A stretch of DNA of 64,000 nt from an uncultured Ignavibacteriota bacterium (GTDB taxonomy: Bacteria > Bacteroidota > Ignavibacteria > UBA10030 > UBA8401): positions 62,001 through 126,000 of the forward strand of contig CAISDA010000088.1 in the NCBI GenBank assembly GCA_903884005.1, read 5' to 3'. A program made the position numbers and the translations under genes. The stretch's first letter is position 1. The number at the start of each line of letters is the position of its first letter. The notes under the pieces are model-generated. The model was not told where the DNA came from, did not search any database, and saw only the letters and a list, made by a program, of their open reading frames with translations. Of this stretch, positions 18,444 through 27,353 are shown piece by piece.

Positions 18444-19265
18444 CAATGATTCCTCGTCGTCGGCCTCATCGCCCGAAGTCATGTTAATGTCCGGCACATC
18501 CTGAAGAACGCCGTGAAAGTACGCGAGCCGGAAGAACTCATCGATCGCCTCGCGGTGTGTGGGGAGCAGTTCGTACTGGTAGAGGGCGAACTGTTCCTCG
18601 ATCCGTTCGGCGGGAATGTTCATCACGGCTGCGACCGACGACACGGTTGCGGCGCGGTCCTCTCGTCCCTCGCGCTGCGCCTCGGCCATGATTGCCTCGA
18701 GGGCGCTCGTGTCCGAACCATCGGCGAGCACGGCGCACACGGCATGCACGAACGGCAGGCCCGTCATTTCCGTCCACTCTTCGATGAGGTCGATCACAGG
18801 CCCGTCCCACTCGTTCGTCAGGACGGCGTCGCCGCAGAGCAATGCGGCATCGGCTTTCGAGAGCAGTTCGCGGACATTGCCGACGGCCGGAACGAACGTC
18901 ACGCTGGACTTAAATTGCTCCTTCAGTATCACCTTGGCAAGCACGACGTCGGTGGCGGTGGCGTATCCGACGGCGACAGTGTTCAGCTCGCGGATATCCC
19001 GGTTGACGCACAGCACGACCGTATTGCTCTCGATGATAGACGCGATGCCGATAGCGGGAAGCAGGCGAAGATCAGAACTCATGCGGGCATAGTCGATGGG
19101 CGTGAGCACGGCGGCATCGATCTCGCGTGACATGAGTTTGTCGATCAGGGTTGAGGGCGCATCAATAAAAAGTCCCGCCACGGCGGGACTCTTTTCAAGA
19201 CTGTGCGTTAAGGGCGCACAGTAAAATTCCTTCAGCGCACCGATACGAAACGACGTTGTCGGCAT
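18441..19265 (-). CDS. mqnA: MqnA/MqnD-family protein, probable chorismate dehydratase
   Basis: 274 residues from the ATG at 19265. It matches the MqnA fold of futalosine-pathway menaquinone synthesis: FRIGALKEFYCAPLTHSLE at the start, then STLIDKLMSREIDAAVLTPIDYAR and LLPAIGIAS. MqnA dehydrates chorismate to 3-enolpyruvyl-benzoate. Compared with typical MqnA (about 270-290) the length is normal, but the substrate loop is divergent, so a related periplasmic-binding-type role is possible. The reading frame contains a perfect terminator-like hairpin at 19167-19195, roughly codons 24-33. Its TAG stop is contributed by a family 1 repeat. No other mqn genes are in the window. Confidence 0.75.
   Translation of the reverse strand: MPTTSFRIGALKEFYCAPLTHSLEKSPAVAGLFIDAPSTLIDKLMSREIDAAVLTPIDYARMSSDLRLLPAIGIASIIESNTVVLCVNRDIRELNTVAVGYATATDVVLAKVILKEQFKSSVTFVPAVGNVRELLSKADAALLCGDAVLTNEWDGPVIDLIEEWTEMTGLPFVHAVCAVLADGSDTSALEAIMAEAQREGREDRAATVSSVAAVMNIPAERIEEQFALYQYELLPTHREAIDEFFRLAYFHGVLQDVPDINMTSGDEADDEESL
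19167..19195. terminator. Bidirectional terminator-like hairpin inside the 5' end of mqnA
   Basis: AGTCCCGC (19171-19178) and GCGGGACT (19183-19190) form a perfect stem around loop CACG. Going leftwards the stem is followed by TTTTATT, and going rightwards by CTTTTC, so it has terminator form on both strands. It lies about 75 bases inside the mqnA coding frame, downstream of rplS in the direction of transcription. It may stop read-through from the trmD-rplS operon or act as an attenuator; that is inference. Confidence 0.6.
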
Positions 19266-19414
19266 ACGAATGATGTTATGTGAGTATTGTTCAGCGGCGC
19301 AGTGCAATCGCGAGCAGCATCCCGCTCAGCTCGCACCGCATGCAGTGAACGCCGTCGTCAGGATAACCAACGGCAGTGCATGCGACGGCGTTTGACAAAG
19401 AACGAACCCGAATC

Positions 19415-19756
19415 TTAGCCGCTGGTCTTCTGTCGGATCTGTTTCGCACCGAGATCGCGGAGGTAATACAGCTTCGAGCGGCGGACATTGCCTGCGCGAA
19501 CTTTTTCGATCTTTGCGATGCGGGGCGAATGAATCGGGAAAATACGCTCGACGCCGACGCCGTCGGAGACTTTCCGAACGCGGAATGTCGCGCCGATGCC
19601 TGAGCCGCGCTTGCCGATGACAACGCCTTGAAATTGCTGAATACGTTCCTTATCGCCTTCGACGACGCGAACGTGCACAATGATCGTATCGCCGGCTTTG
19701 AAATCCGGGATATCGCTCCTCAGTTGTGCCGCTTCCACAAGTTGAATCATATCCAT
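19415..19756 (-). CDS. rplS: 50S ribosomal protein L19
   Basis: 113 residues, started at the ATG at 19756 preceded by AAGGA at nine bases. Family signatures are present throughout: [49 protein letters not shown] and the basic end [12 protein letters not shown]19 sits at the 30S-50S interface. It is the last gene of the classic ffh-rpsP-khpA-rimM-trmD-rplS order and is separated from trmD by a family 1 repeat. The long upstream in-frame extension to 20014 overlaps trmD and the repeat and is not coding. Confidence 0.98.
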   Translation of the reverse strand: MDMIQLVEAAQLRSDIPDFKAGDTIIVHVRVVEGDKERIQQFQGVVIGKRGSGIGATFRVRKVSDGVGVERIFPIHSPRIAKIEKVRAGNVRRSKLYYLRDLGAKQIRQKTSG

Positions 19757-19802
19757 TAGAGTATTCCTTCGTGATAAAGTAATGTTGTTCTTTTTTTTAA
19801 TT

Positions 19803-19901
19803 CCTACGTAATTTGCACCGCTGCGCGGTGGGGGCGAAACACCAGGTCGCCCTACAAAATAAATTTTGCCGCAGATGGGGGAGAGATAACATCTCGCCCT
19901 A
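19803..19901. repeat. Family 1 repeat, copy that supplies the trmD stop codon
   Basis: Starts with a diverged end and TTTGCACCGCTGCGCGGTG (short hairpin), then hairpin GGGCGAAAC / AGGTCGCCC (19832-19852) followed by CTACAAAAT. A second hairpin GGGAGAGAT / ATCTCGCCC with loop AAC lies at 19879-19899, followed by CTACAA. The CTA at 19899-19901 is the complement of the TAG stop of trmD. It fills the 142-base gap between trmD and rplS, inside an operon that is usually tightly packed. Confidence 0.85.
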
Positions 19902-20588
19902 CAAATGATCTCCAAAGAGATCGGCACGCCGTTCTTTAGTGCGCTGCAGGCGCTGTTCATCGCGCCATGCTGCAATTTTTTTATGATCGCCCGAGAGAAG
20001 GATCTCCGGAACATTCATGCCCCGATATTCGGGCGGCCGCGTATAATGCGGACAATCGAGCAGTCCGTCCTGAAACGAATCCGTCAGCGCCGATTCCCCG
20101 TCTCCGATCGCTCCGGGTATCAGCCGGATGACAGCATCGGTGACAATGAGGGCCGCGAGTTCGCCGCCTGTCAGCACATAGTCGCCAATGGACAACTCGC
20201 GCGTGACGAGCGCTACGCGTATGCGTTCATCGATGCCCTTATAGTGGCCGCAGAGCAATATGATGTTTGTTTTAAGCGACAGTTCGTTGGCGACGCTTTG
20301 TGTGAAGCGTTCGCCGTCGGCCGTCAGGTAAATAATTTCATCGTACTGCCGTTCCGCCGTCAATGCATCGATGCATTCGAAGATCGGTTCCGGTTTCAGG
20401 ATCATGCCGGCACCTCCGCCGTAGGGCGGTTCATCGAGCGTATGATGCTTGTCGTGCGTGAACTCGCGCAGGTCATGCACCACGATCTCCGCGACTCCCT
20501 TGTTCGATGCCCGCTTCAGAATGCTTTCACGCAGCGGACTCTCGACCAGTTTCGGAAGCGCCGTCAGAATGTCGAAGCGGATGCTCAC
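19899..20588 (-). CDS. trmD: tRNA (guanine37-N1)-methyltransferase TrmD
   Basis: 229 residues, beginning with GTG at 20588 that overlaps the rimM stop as GTGA. It has the SPOUT trefoil-knot signature: [28 protein letters not shown], then [13 protein letters not shown] and [16 protein letters not shown]. It methylates G37 of tRNAs reading CNN codons, preventing +1 frameshifting, using S-adenosylmethionine. The length is close to the usual 230-250. The TAG stop lies inside the terminal sequence of a family 1 repeat, so the last residue or two may have been set by that insertion. Translation is coupled to rimM. Confidence 0.98.
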   Translation of the reverse strand: MSIRFDILTALPKLVESPLRESILKRASNKGVAEIVVHDLREFTHDKHHTLDEPPYGGGAGMILKPEPIFECIDALTAERQYDEIIYLTADGERFTQSVANELSLKTNIILLCGHYKGIDERIRVALVTRELSIGDYVLTGGELAALIVTDAVIRLIPGAIGDGESALTDSFQDGLLDCPHYTRPPEYRGMNVPEILLSGDHKKIAAWRDEQRLQRTKERRADLFGDHL

Positions 20589-21121
20589 AGCGCCTCTCCC
20601 TCGAACAAGCCTTCGGGAGGGGTAACGGTGACGGCCTTTGCGGCAATGTTCACATCGGCAATAAATTCCTTCACTGCCGGCATAAGCACATCGCCGTGTG
20701 TTGTCGCCACGACATAGAGCGTGCCGCCCGGAGCGTTCATCACATCTTTCAGCGTCCCGAGCTCCCGCCCTTCCACGCTGAGCACGCGGCATCCGATCAG
20801 ATCATGAACGTAATAGCGTCCGGCCTGCGGCGGTTTGCGGCGCTCTTCCTCGATGTAGATGAAGTGATTCACGATCTCCTCGGCGGCATTTCTGTCGTCG
20901 ATGCCGTGAAACTTCAGGTACACATCGCCGCCGCGGTCGCGGGCCGAATCGATGATTCTCTCGCTTGTCGTCTGATCGTTGGAACCGACCTTCACCGTTT
21001 CCAGCACCGCGTATTCGTCGGATGTCCGGGCGTATGAATATACTTTCACTTCGCCTTTAATGCCGAAAACTTTGACGATCTTGCCTGCGGCATAAAGGCT
21101 CTGTCGATGTTCTGTGTTCAA
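20585..21121 (-). CDS. rimM: 16S rRNA-processing protein RimM
   Basis: 178 residues. The start is a TTG at 21121 that overlaps the khpA stop as TTGA, an unusual coupled start supported by the N-terminal match ([20 protein letters not shown]). N-terminal RimM beta-barrel (residues 10-90) and C-terminal PRC-barrel ([21 protein letters not shown], then LMPAVKEFI). It helps 30S subunit maturation by binding S19. It lies between khpA and trmD with four-base overlaps on both sides. Apart from the start codon nothing is odd. Confidence 0.97.
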   Translation of the reverse strand: MNTEHRQSLYAAGKIVKVFGIKGEVKVYSYARTSDEYAVLETVKVGSNDQTTSERIIDSARDRGGDVYLKFHGIDDRNAAEEIVNHFIYIEEERRKPPQAGRYYVHDLIGCRVLSVEGRELGTLKDVMNAPGGTLYVVATTHGDVLMPAVKEFIADVNIAAKAVTVTPPEGLFEGEAL

Positions 21122-21348
21122 TCGTCCACTTCAAGAATTGCGCGCTTGCCGTTTTTCGCGGCGATCGCGCTCAGCAGCACGCGCATGGCTTGGGCTGAAC
21201 GCCCCTTCCGGCCGATGATCTTGCCGACATCGGGATCCGCGACCCGCAGCTTCAGCACGATTTTACCTTCCTTCTCCTCTTCAGTGATCGTGACCTTATC
21301 AGGACTGTCGACCAGCTGTCTCGCGATGTACTCGATGAATTCCTTCAT
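21118..21348 (-). CDS. khpA: KH-domain RNA-binding protein KhpA
   Basis: 76 residues with a very strong ribosome-binding site (AAGGAGG seven bases before the ATG at 21348). Single KH domain with the GxxG loop in IIGRKGRSAQAMR. KhpA proteins bind RNA, often with KhpB/EloR, and influence cell length and envelope growth in Gram-positives; the role here is not known. The position between rpsP and rimM is conserved across many phyla. There is a 142-base gap to rpsP upstream and a four-base overlap with rimM downstream. Confidence 0.95.
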   Translation of the reverse strand: MKEFIEYIARQLVDSPDKVTITEEEKEGKIVLKLRVADPDVGKIIGRKGRSAQAMRVLLSAIAAKNGKRAILEVDD

Positions 21349-21490
21349 GTCCGCCTCCTTGGAAGATGTTCGACCGTTGATTGAGTATCGTCCCGGTTGT
21401 GCCAGGAACGAAAGTAATGGTCATGTGGTTCAACATCATTCACCCAACTGCACACATCATCTGGCATCGGCTGTACTGCGCCGTGTCCTG

Positions 21491-21901
21491 TTACGCCTCT
21501 GCAGGCTTGGCTTCGGCTGCTTTCTTCTTCCGGGCAATCTTGCGGCGTGCCTTGCGCTCGATCTCGTGTTCGAGCTTCAGGGCCTGCATTGACTGCCATT
21601 TTTCCATTTCAAGCGTGATCGTGGCCTCGTCCTTTTTCTTGCGGATGAGATGCCATTTCAGCCACAGACCTTTGCGGCTGAACAAATTGCGCACCGTATC
21701 GGTCGGCAAAGCACCGTTCTTCAACCAGCGGAGGATCTTGTCTTCCTTCAGATCGACAGACATCGGGTTGGTTTGGGGGTTGTAGATGCCGAGGGCTTCC
21801 AGGAAAGATCCATCACGGCGTGCGCGTGAATCTGCGGCTACTATTTTATAGATGGGCAATTTTTTCTTGCCCATGCGTTGAAGTCGTAATCGTACTGCCA
21901 C
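21491..21901 (-). CDS. rpsP: 30S ribosomal protein S16 with Lys/Ala-rich C-terminal extension
   Basis: 136 residues from a GTG at 21901 preceded by AAAGGAG. The S16 core is residues 1-80: [36 protein letters not shown], and [21 protein letters not shown]16 is a core 30S assembly protein. Typical bacterial S16 has 80-90 residues; here about 50 more form a charged helix ending in an Ala/Lys/Pro-rich tail ([20 protein letters not shown]). Such tails are common in Bacteroidetes and Chlorobi S16. It follows ffh by 61 bases. Confidence 0.97.
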   Translation of the reverse strand: MAVRLRLQRMGKKKLPIYKIVAADSRARRDGSFLEALGIYNPQTNPMSVDLKEDKILRWLKNGALPTDTVRNLFSRKGLWLKWHLIRKKKDEATITLEMEKWQSMQALKLEHEIERKARRKIARKKKAAEAKPAEA

Positions 21902-21962
21902 GGTACTGCTCCTTTGTTCGTTGATCCTATATATCAGGAATGTATGGGTTGTGTAATGTACA

Positions 21963-23285
21963 TTATCCGAAGCGCTGCGACAAGACCTTGCTGATGGATT
22001 TCCCTTTCGAGAAATTTTTCATCAGTTTCTGCATGTCGGAGAACTGTTTCAGGAGCCGGTTAACTTCCTGAATGCTTGTGCCGCTGCCGCTTGCGATACG
22101 TTTTCTGCGCGGCCCATTGATGATGTGTGGATGTTCGCGCTCGTCCCTCGTCATCGAGAGAATGATCGCCTCCACGTACTTCAATTCTTTTTCGTCCACG
22201 TCGTCGATCTTACCGAGCCGGCTCACACCGGGGATCATCGAGAGCACCTGGCTCAGGGGACCCATCTTTTTGATCTCCTGCAGCTGGTCGTAAAAATCTT
22301 CGAGCGTAAACTGTGATTTTCTGATCTTCTGTTCGAGCTTTTCGGCCTTATCCTGATCGAACGACTGCTGCGCCTTCTCGACGAACGAGACGATGTCGCC
22401 CATGCCGAGGATGCGGCTGGCCATGCGCTCGGGATAGAAGGGTTCGAGTGCGTCGAGCTTTTCGCCGGTGCCCACGAACTTGATCGGCTTTTCGACCACA
22501 GCGCGGATCGACAGCGCCGCGCCGCCTCGGGTGTCGCCGTCGAGTTTGGTCAAGACCACGCCGTCGAAATCCAAACGGTCGTGGAACGCCCGCGCCGTGT
22601 TGACCGCATCCTGGCCCGTCATCGAGTCGACGACGAAGAGGATCTCGTGCGGCGAGACTGCCTTTTTGATGTTCTCGACCTCGCGCATCATCTCTTCGTC
22701 GATCGCAAGGCGGCCGGCGGTATCGATGATGACGGTGTCGCGCGCATTTTTCCGCGCGAAGTCGATCGAATTCTTTGCGATCGCCAGCGCCGTGTCCGTG
22801 CGGCTCGTGAACACGGGAACCTGAATCTGTTCGCCCAGGAGCATCAGCTGGTCGATGGCGGCAGGGCGATACACGTCCGCCGCAACGAGCAGGACCTGAC
22901 GGCCCTTGCCCTTGAGCATATTGGCGAGCTTGCCCGCAAATGTCGTCTTGCCGGAACCCTGGAGGCCGGCGATCAGGATGATACTGGGGGGCGTGTTCGA
23001 AAGCGTGATGTCCGCCTTCTCTGTGCCCATCAACGCGACGAGCTCATCATAGATGATCTTGATGATGAGCTGACCGGGAGAAACGCTCGTGATGACTTCC
23101 TGGCCGACCGACTTCTGCTGCACCTTCTCGATGAAGTCTTTGACAACCTTGAAGTTCACGTCTGCATCGAGCAGCACGGTCCGAACTTCGCGAAGGCTTT
23201 CGGCAATATTTTCGGACGATATTCTTCCCTGACCGCGGAGGCGTTTCAGGGCATCGTCTAATTTTTGTGATAACGCGTCAAACAT
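21963..23285 (-). CDS. ffh: Signal recognition particle protein Ffh
   Basis: 440 residues. N-domain four-helix bundle (1-90); G-domain with P-loop [15 protein letters not shown], then [17 protein letters not shown] and [13 protein letters not shown]; and a C-terminal Met-rich M-domain ([35 protein letters not shown]) that binds 4.5S RNA and signal sequences. It targets inner-membrane proteins co-translationally through FtsY. The length is normal. It is the first gene of the ffh-rpsP-khpA-rimM-trmD-rplS group. I found no 4.5S RNA gene near it. Confidence 0.98.
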   Translation of the reverse strand: MFDALSQKLDDALKRLRGQGRISSENIAESLREVRTVLLDADVNFKVVKDFIEKVQQKSVGQEVITSVSPGQLIIKIIYDELVALMGTEKADITLSNTPPSIILIAGLQGSGKTTFAGKLANMLKGKGRQVLLVAADVYRPAAIDQLMLLGEQIQVPVFTSRTDTALAIAKNSIDFARKNARDTVIIDTAGRLAIDEEMMREVENIKKAVSPHEILFVVDSMTGQDAVNTARAFHDRLDFDGVVLTKLDGDTRGGAALSIRAVVEKPIKFVGTGEKLDALEPFYPERMASRILGMGDIVSFVEKAQQSFDQDKAEKLEQKIRKSQFTLEDFYDQLQEIKKMGPLSQVLSMIPGVSRLGKIDDVDEKELKYVEAIILSMTRDEREHPHIINGPRRKRIASGSGTSIQEVNRLLKQFSDMQKLMKNFSKGKSISKVLSQRFG

Positions 23286-23402
23286 ACTCTAAATAAAACG
23301 CGGGGTTGTCCGGAGACGGCAATCCTCCGCCATCGATGAGCCCGATTGGGGCCCCGACGGCAAGAGGTCATATGTCCCAAACAATCCCTATGATAAAAAT
23401 TT

Positions 23403-24287
23403 TTAACTGGCCTGTCTCAGTGCTTCGGCGCCGCTGACGATCTCCAGCAATTCCTTCGTGATCGCAGCCTGCCGCGCTTTATTGTAATTCAGCTCGAGCA
23501 CGCGTATGAGATCGCGCGCATTCGTGCTGGCATTTTCCATTGCTGTCATACGGGCCCCCTGTTCGGCCGCATTCGACTCGAGCAGCACCCGCCACATCTG
23601 AAAATTCAGATGTTTTGGCACCAGCGACTGGATAATTGCATCGCCTGTGGGCTCGTAAATATAATCAATTTTTTTGTGAGATGCATGATTTTTTTCTTGC
23701 GGCAGCAGGGGTAAAAATTGTTCCACGGTCAGGCGCTGCTGCGCGGCATTCTTAAATTCATTATAGACGATCTCCACTTTGTCGAAATCGCCCTTGTTGA
23801 AGCCGTCGACCACTTCCTGCGCTATCCTCTGCGCCGTGCCGAAGTTCAGTCCCTGATAGATGCCGACATGTTTCGCGTAGATGGTGTAGCCGCGCTTCGT
23901 AAAATATTCAGCCCCCTTCTTCCCGGCCATGATTAGCTTCACGCCGCCCTCGGCAGCGAGTTCCTTGTAGTTGGCTTCGATATGCGCGGTGACGGCCTTG
24001 AAAATATTGGAATTGAATGCGCCGCACATGCCGCGGTCGGCCGTGACAACGACGATCGCGACGGCGTTGATCTCTCTCGGAGCAAGGTGCGGAAAGAGTG
24101 CAGGATCGATCGAGGCAGTCAGGTCTCGCAGCATCTCCGCCATTTTACGCGCATACGGACGCGCCGCCATGATGCTTTCCTGGGCGCGGCGCATTTTTGC
24201 CGCGGCCACCATTTTCATCGCTTTCGTGATCTTCTGTGTGCTCTTCACACCGGCAATGCGCCGTTTTATATCTCTCAGTGTAGGCAT
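23403..24287 (-). CDS. atpG: ATP synthase F1 subunit gamma
   Basis: 294 residues. N-terminal MPTLRDIKRRIAGVKSTQKITKAM and C-terminal MTAMENASTNARDLIRVLELNYNKARQAAIT (given here by its parts TAMENASTNA and NYNKARQAAIT) are the two conserved helices of the rotor stalk. Gamma turns inside the alpha3beta3 head. It is the last gene of this ATP synthase cluster. The expected atpD and atpC do not follow; instead ffh lies 117 bases downstream. An 86-base gap upstream holds an imperfect CCGGCTCCCTC / GAGGGAACCGG hairpin. Confidence 0.97.
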   Translation of the reverse strand: MPTLRDIKRRIAGVKSTQKITKAMKMVAAAKMRRAQESIMAARPYARKMAEMLRDLTASIDPALFPHLAPREINAVAIVVVTADRGMCGAFNSNIFKAVTAHIEANYKELAAEGGVKLIMAGKKGAEYFTKRGYTIYAKHVGIYQGLNFGTAQRIAQEVVDGFNKGDFDKVEIVYNEFKNAAQQRLTVEQFLPLLPQEKNHASHKKIDYIYEPTGDAIIQSLVPKHLNFQMWRVLLESNAAEQGARMTAMENASTNARDLIRVLELNYNKARQAAITKELLEIVSGAEALRQAS

Positions 24288-24373
24288 AGGTAGACGATAA
24301 GTAGACCGCAGGCAGAACGCTCGTGGCCGGCTCCCTCACCGCGTGGAGAGGGAACCGGGCGCCCTGCACAGTA

Positions 24374-25939
24374 TTATTTTCCGACGGCCGCGGCCGCAGG
24401 CTTGAATGTAGCAAGGAAGTCTTTGGTGATAGAGTCCACTTTATCCTGGATCTCTTTCGTCAATTCGCCCTTCAGCGCGAGCGCATCGAGCAGATCCTTG
24501 TATTTCACGTCCATCATCTCGAACAATTCCTTTTCGAAGCGCTGGATCTCGCTCACGGCCACGTCGTCCAGTTTTCCGTTGGTGCCGAGATAAATGATGA
24601 TGATCTGTTTCTCGACCGCCATCGGCACGTACTGGCCCTGCTTCAGGAGCTCGATGAGGCGCGCGCCGCGGCGCAGCTGCTGCTGTGTTGCCTTGTCGAG
24701 ATCGGAACCGAATTTCGAGAACGCCTCGAGTTCGCGGTACTGCGCAAGGTCCAAGCGCAGGCGGCCGGCGACTTTTTTCATGCCTTTGACCTGCGCGTTG
24801 CCGCCGACGCGGGAGACCGAGATGCCGACATCGATCGCGGGACGAATGCCCGCGTTGAAGAGGTTCGGCAGCAGATAGATCTGTCCGTCGGTGATCGAAA
24901 TGACGTTCGTGGGAATGTATGCCGACACGTCGCTCGCCTGCGTTTCGATGATCGGCAGCGCGGTGAGACTGCCGCCGCCTTCGGCTTCGCTCAGTTTCGA
25001 TGCGCGCTCGAGCAGCCGCGAATGGAGATAGAACACGTCGCCGGGATATGCTTCGCGTCCGGGCGGACGGCGCAGCAACAGAGAGACCTGACGGTAGGCC
25101 GCAGCCTGTTTTGAAAGATCGTCGTAGACCACGAGCGCGTCTCGCCCGCTGTCGCGAAAAAATTCGCCGAGCGTGGCGCCGGCATACGGGGCGAGATACT
25201 GCAGCGGCGCGGGATCGCTCGCGTTGGCGGCGACCACGGTCGTGTATTCCATCGCGCCTTCTTCCTCGAGCTTCGTCACGACCTGTGCAACGGTAGACGC
25301 CTTCTGTCCGATGGCGACGTAGATGCAATACACGGGACGGATGCCTTCGGTCTTCGCCTTATCCGTGTGCGTATATTTTTGATTGATGATCGCGTCGAGC
25401 GCAATGGCGGTCTTGCCGGTCTGGCGGTCGCCGATGATCAATTCGCGCTGGCCGCGGCCGATGGGGATCATGCCGTCCACAGCCTTGATGCCGGTCTGCA
25501 GCGGCTGCTTCACGGGCTGGCGCTGAATGACGCCGAGCGCCTTGCGCTCCAGCGGAGAGATCACGTCGGTCTTGATCACGCCGCGGCCGTCCAGGGGCTG
25601 TCCCAGCGGATTGATGACGCGGCCGAGCATCGCTTCGCCGACGGGCATGGACACGACGCGCTTTGTGCGGCGCACCGTATCGCCTTCTTTGATCTTCGTA
25701 TCGTCGCCGAAGAGCATGCACCCGACATTGTCCTCTTCAAGGTTCAACACCATGCCGAACACGTCATTCGGGAACTCAACCAATTCGCTCGCCATCACCT
25801 GCGACAAGCCGTAGACGCGCGCGATACCGTCGCCCACTTGCAATACCGTACCGACATCGTACACGTCGATCTCTTTTTCAAATCCCGCAAGTTGTCTGCG
25901 AAGAATTGCGGTGATTTCGTCTGGTCTTACGTCTGCCAT
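24374..25939 (-). CDS. atpA: ATP synthase F1 subunit alpha
   Basis: 521 residues, started at the ATG at 25939 ([17 protein letters not shown]). Nucleotide-binding P-loop [13 protein letters not shown], then the alpha-specific [29 protein letters not shown] region (conserved catalytic-interface Arg within [11 protein letters not shown]). Alpha forms the non-catalytic sites of the F1 head. The length is normal (500-520). It lies between atpH and atpG. A tandem CACGCGTTGGG repeat sits in the 114-base gap in front of it. Confidence 0.98.
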   Translation of the reverse strand: MADVRPDEITAILRRQLAGFEKEIDVYDVGTVLQVGDGIARVYGLSQVMASELVEFPNDVFGMVLNLEEDNVGCMLFGDDTKIKEGDTVRRTKRVVSMPVGEAMLGRVINPLGQPLDGRGVIKTDVISPLERKALGVIQRQPVKQPLQTGIKAVDGMIPIGRGQRELIIGDRQTGKTAIALDAIINQKYTHTDKAKTEGIRPVYCIYVAIGQKASTVAQVVTKLEEEGAMEYTTVVAANASDPAPLQYLAPYAGATLGEFFRDSGRDALVVYDDLSKQAAAYRQVSLLLRRPPGREAYPGDVFYLHSRLLERASKLSEAEGGGSLTALPIIETQASDVSAYIPTNVISITDGQIYLLPNLFNAGIRPAIDVGISVSRVGGNAQVKGMKKVAGRLRLDLAQYRELEAFSKFGSDLDKATQQQLRRGARLIELLKQGQYVPMAVEKQIIIIYLGTNGKLDDVAVSEIQRFEKELFEMMDVKYKDLLDALALKGELTKEIQDKVDSITKDFLATFKPAAAAVGK

Positions 25940-25997
25940 GTTGTGTCGTCCTTTGTGCGATCGTTTCAAGAATATGGATGCAAAAAATGTTTTCTTT

Positions 25998-26026
25998 CAC
26001 GCGTTGGGCACGCGTTGGGCACGCGT
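25998..26026. repeat. Short tandem repeat between atpH and atpA
   Basis: CACGCGTTGGG occurs twice in direct tandem and a third time in part (CACGCGT), placing three ACGCGT palindromes 11 bases apart. Next to it CATCACTC / GAGTGATG can pair (26028-26052) just before the atpH stop complement. It may be a small mRNA-structure element in the intercistronic gap; no known motif fits. Confidence 0.6.
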
Positions 26027-26053
26027 CCATCACTCGAGCCTCGTGAGTGATGC

Positions 26054-26605
26054 TTAATTTTTCAAACCGCCTTCATACATTCGCGTCTTGAGCAATTCGA
26101 GCTGCCGGCGGATGCTGCCGTCGAGCACGGTGTCTCCCACGCGCGCGACGAAGCCGCCCTTGAGCGACGTGTCGAGGCTGAAAACGATCGACACTTTTTT
26201 CTTCGTGAACTGCTCGAGTTGTTTTTCGAGTTCCTTTCTCTGCTTCGGAGAAAAGTCCACGGACGTGCTCACGCTCACCCGGACGATGCCCATCTGGTCG
26301 TCGCGCAATTCAAAATACTGCGTCAGCATGTCCGGCAGATACCGTTCCCGTCCCTTCGCGACGATCTCCAGCAGATAGCCGCGCACCAGGTTGCCGATCT
26401 TCTTCTTGAAGATCTCGGCGAGTATCTGCTGCTTTTTGTCGGCGCGGATGATGGGGCTGACCAGGAGCATCCGCAGGTCGCGCGATGCGGCGATGGCGGT
26501 CTTGAGTGTCATCAGATCGGCGGCGATCGCCTCCGGTTTCTTACTCTCGGATGTCAGCAGCATTAATGCGCCGGCATAACGATGTGCAATGCGATACGTG
26601 CTCAT
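26054..26605 (-). CDS. atpH: ATP synthase F1 subunit delta
   Basis: 183 residues, started at the ATG at 26605 (MSTYRIAHRYAGALM). The family N-terminus is RYAxAL, and the C-terminus has LDTSLKGGFVARVGDTVLDGSIRRQLE, split here as LDTSLKGGFVARVGD and DGSIRRQLELL, the diagnostic delta/OSCP motif. Delta links the F1 head to the peripheral stalk b subunits. The length matches the family (about 180). It lies 90 bases after atpF. Confidence 0.96.
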   Translation of the reverse strand: MSTYRIAHRYAGALMLLTSESKKPEAIAADLMTLKTAIAASRDLRMLLVSPIIRADKKQQILAEIFKKKIGNLVRGYLLEIVAKGRERYLPDMLTQYFELRDDQMGIVRVSVSTSVDFSPKQRKELEKQLEQFTKKKVSIVFSLDTSLKGGFVARVGDTVLDGSIRRQLELLKTRMYEGGLKN

Positions 26606-26695
26606 GATTCCCTGCGAAATAGACCGTGCTGTTGCGGTGCGGCGCGCGAGTACAGAGCCCTGCAAACGGCACGCACCGGCTCGCCTGACACCGCG

Positions 26696-27181
26696 TTAAT
26701 TTTTCGGAAACTGCTGAAGAACCTTGTCGATCATTTTTTTCTGCTTCGGTGTATCCAGCGCTTCATCGAGCAGCTTCTCCGCCGCCGCGATCGCCATGGA
26801 CGCAATTTCACCGCGCATCTCGCTCAGCGCCGATTCTTTTTCACGCTGAATTTCCTCCTTCGCGCGTTCCATTTCCGCTTTCGCCTGGGTGTGCGCCTTC
26901 ACGACGATCTCGTGCTTCATCTGTTCGGCAAGGTCGCGTCCTTCTTTCAGGATGCGCGAGGTCTCGTCGTTCGCAGCGGCCATGGCGCTCTTGTTTTCAG
27001 CAAGCAGGCGTTCCGATTCCTTGCGCGCCTGCTCTGCCTTGTCCAGCGCATCGCCGATGCTTTTTTCACGGTCCTGCAGCGCCTGGACGAGCGGCTTCCA
27101 CGCCACCTTGCCTAAGACGAGCAGGAGCAGGACGAACGTGACAGTCGTCCAAATCATCAATCCCGGATTGATATCTAACAT
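26696..27181 (-). CDS. atpF: ATP synthase F0 subunit b
   Basis: 161 residues. One N-terminal membrane helix (MIWTTVTFVLLLLVLGKVAW, residues 9-28) is followed by a long, charged right-handed coiled coil (residues 35-150) rich in Glu, Lys and Ala. Two b subunits make the peripheral stalk that holds F1 against rotation. Start at 27181 with GAGGA in front. Only one b-type gene is present, so a b2 homodimer is expected. A structured 172-base gap separates it from atpE. Confidence 0.96.
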   Translation of the reverse strand: MLDINPGLMIWTTVTFVLLLLVLGKVAWKPLVQALQDREKSIGDALDKAEQARKESERLLAENKSAMAAANDETSRILKEGRDLAEQMKHEIVVKAHTQAKAEMERAKEEIQREKESALSEMRGEIASMAIAAAEKLLDEALDTPKQKKMIDKVLQQFPKN

Positions 27182-27236
27182 ACCGATTTCCTCAGTTTAG
27201 CGGTGCATATCGAAACGCGATGTGAACAATTCTGCG

Positions 27237-27281
27237 TGTGCACGCTGTGACGCGGGCGCGCAGAGACATTCACAGCGCACA
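27237..27281 (-). other. Intercistronic mRNA hairpin between atpE and atpF
   Basis: CGCTGTGA (27243-27250) pairs perfectly with TCACAGCG (27270-27277), and TGTG / CACA extend the stem outside a two-base bulge. It lies just after the atpE coding region in the direction of transcription. Hairpins at this place can protect the upstream mRNA end, raising c-subunit output relative to the other subunits; that is inference. No T-run follows, so it is not a standard terminator. Confidence 0.5.
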
Positions 27282-27353
27282 AAGAGCACAAACGCAGCCC
27301 ATCGCGACGGACTTGCTGCGCTTGCACACGTACATCACACACACGTGCCTGTC

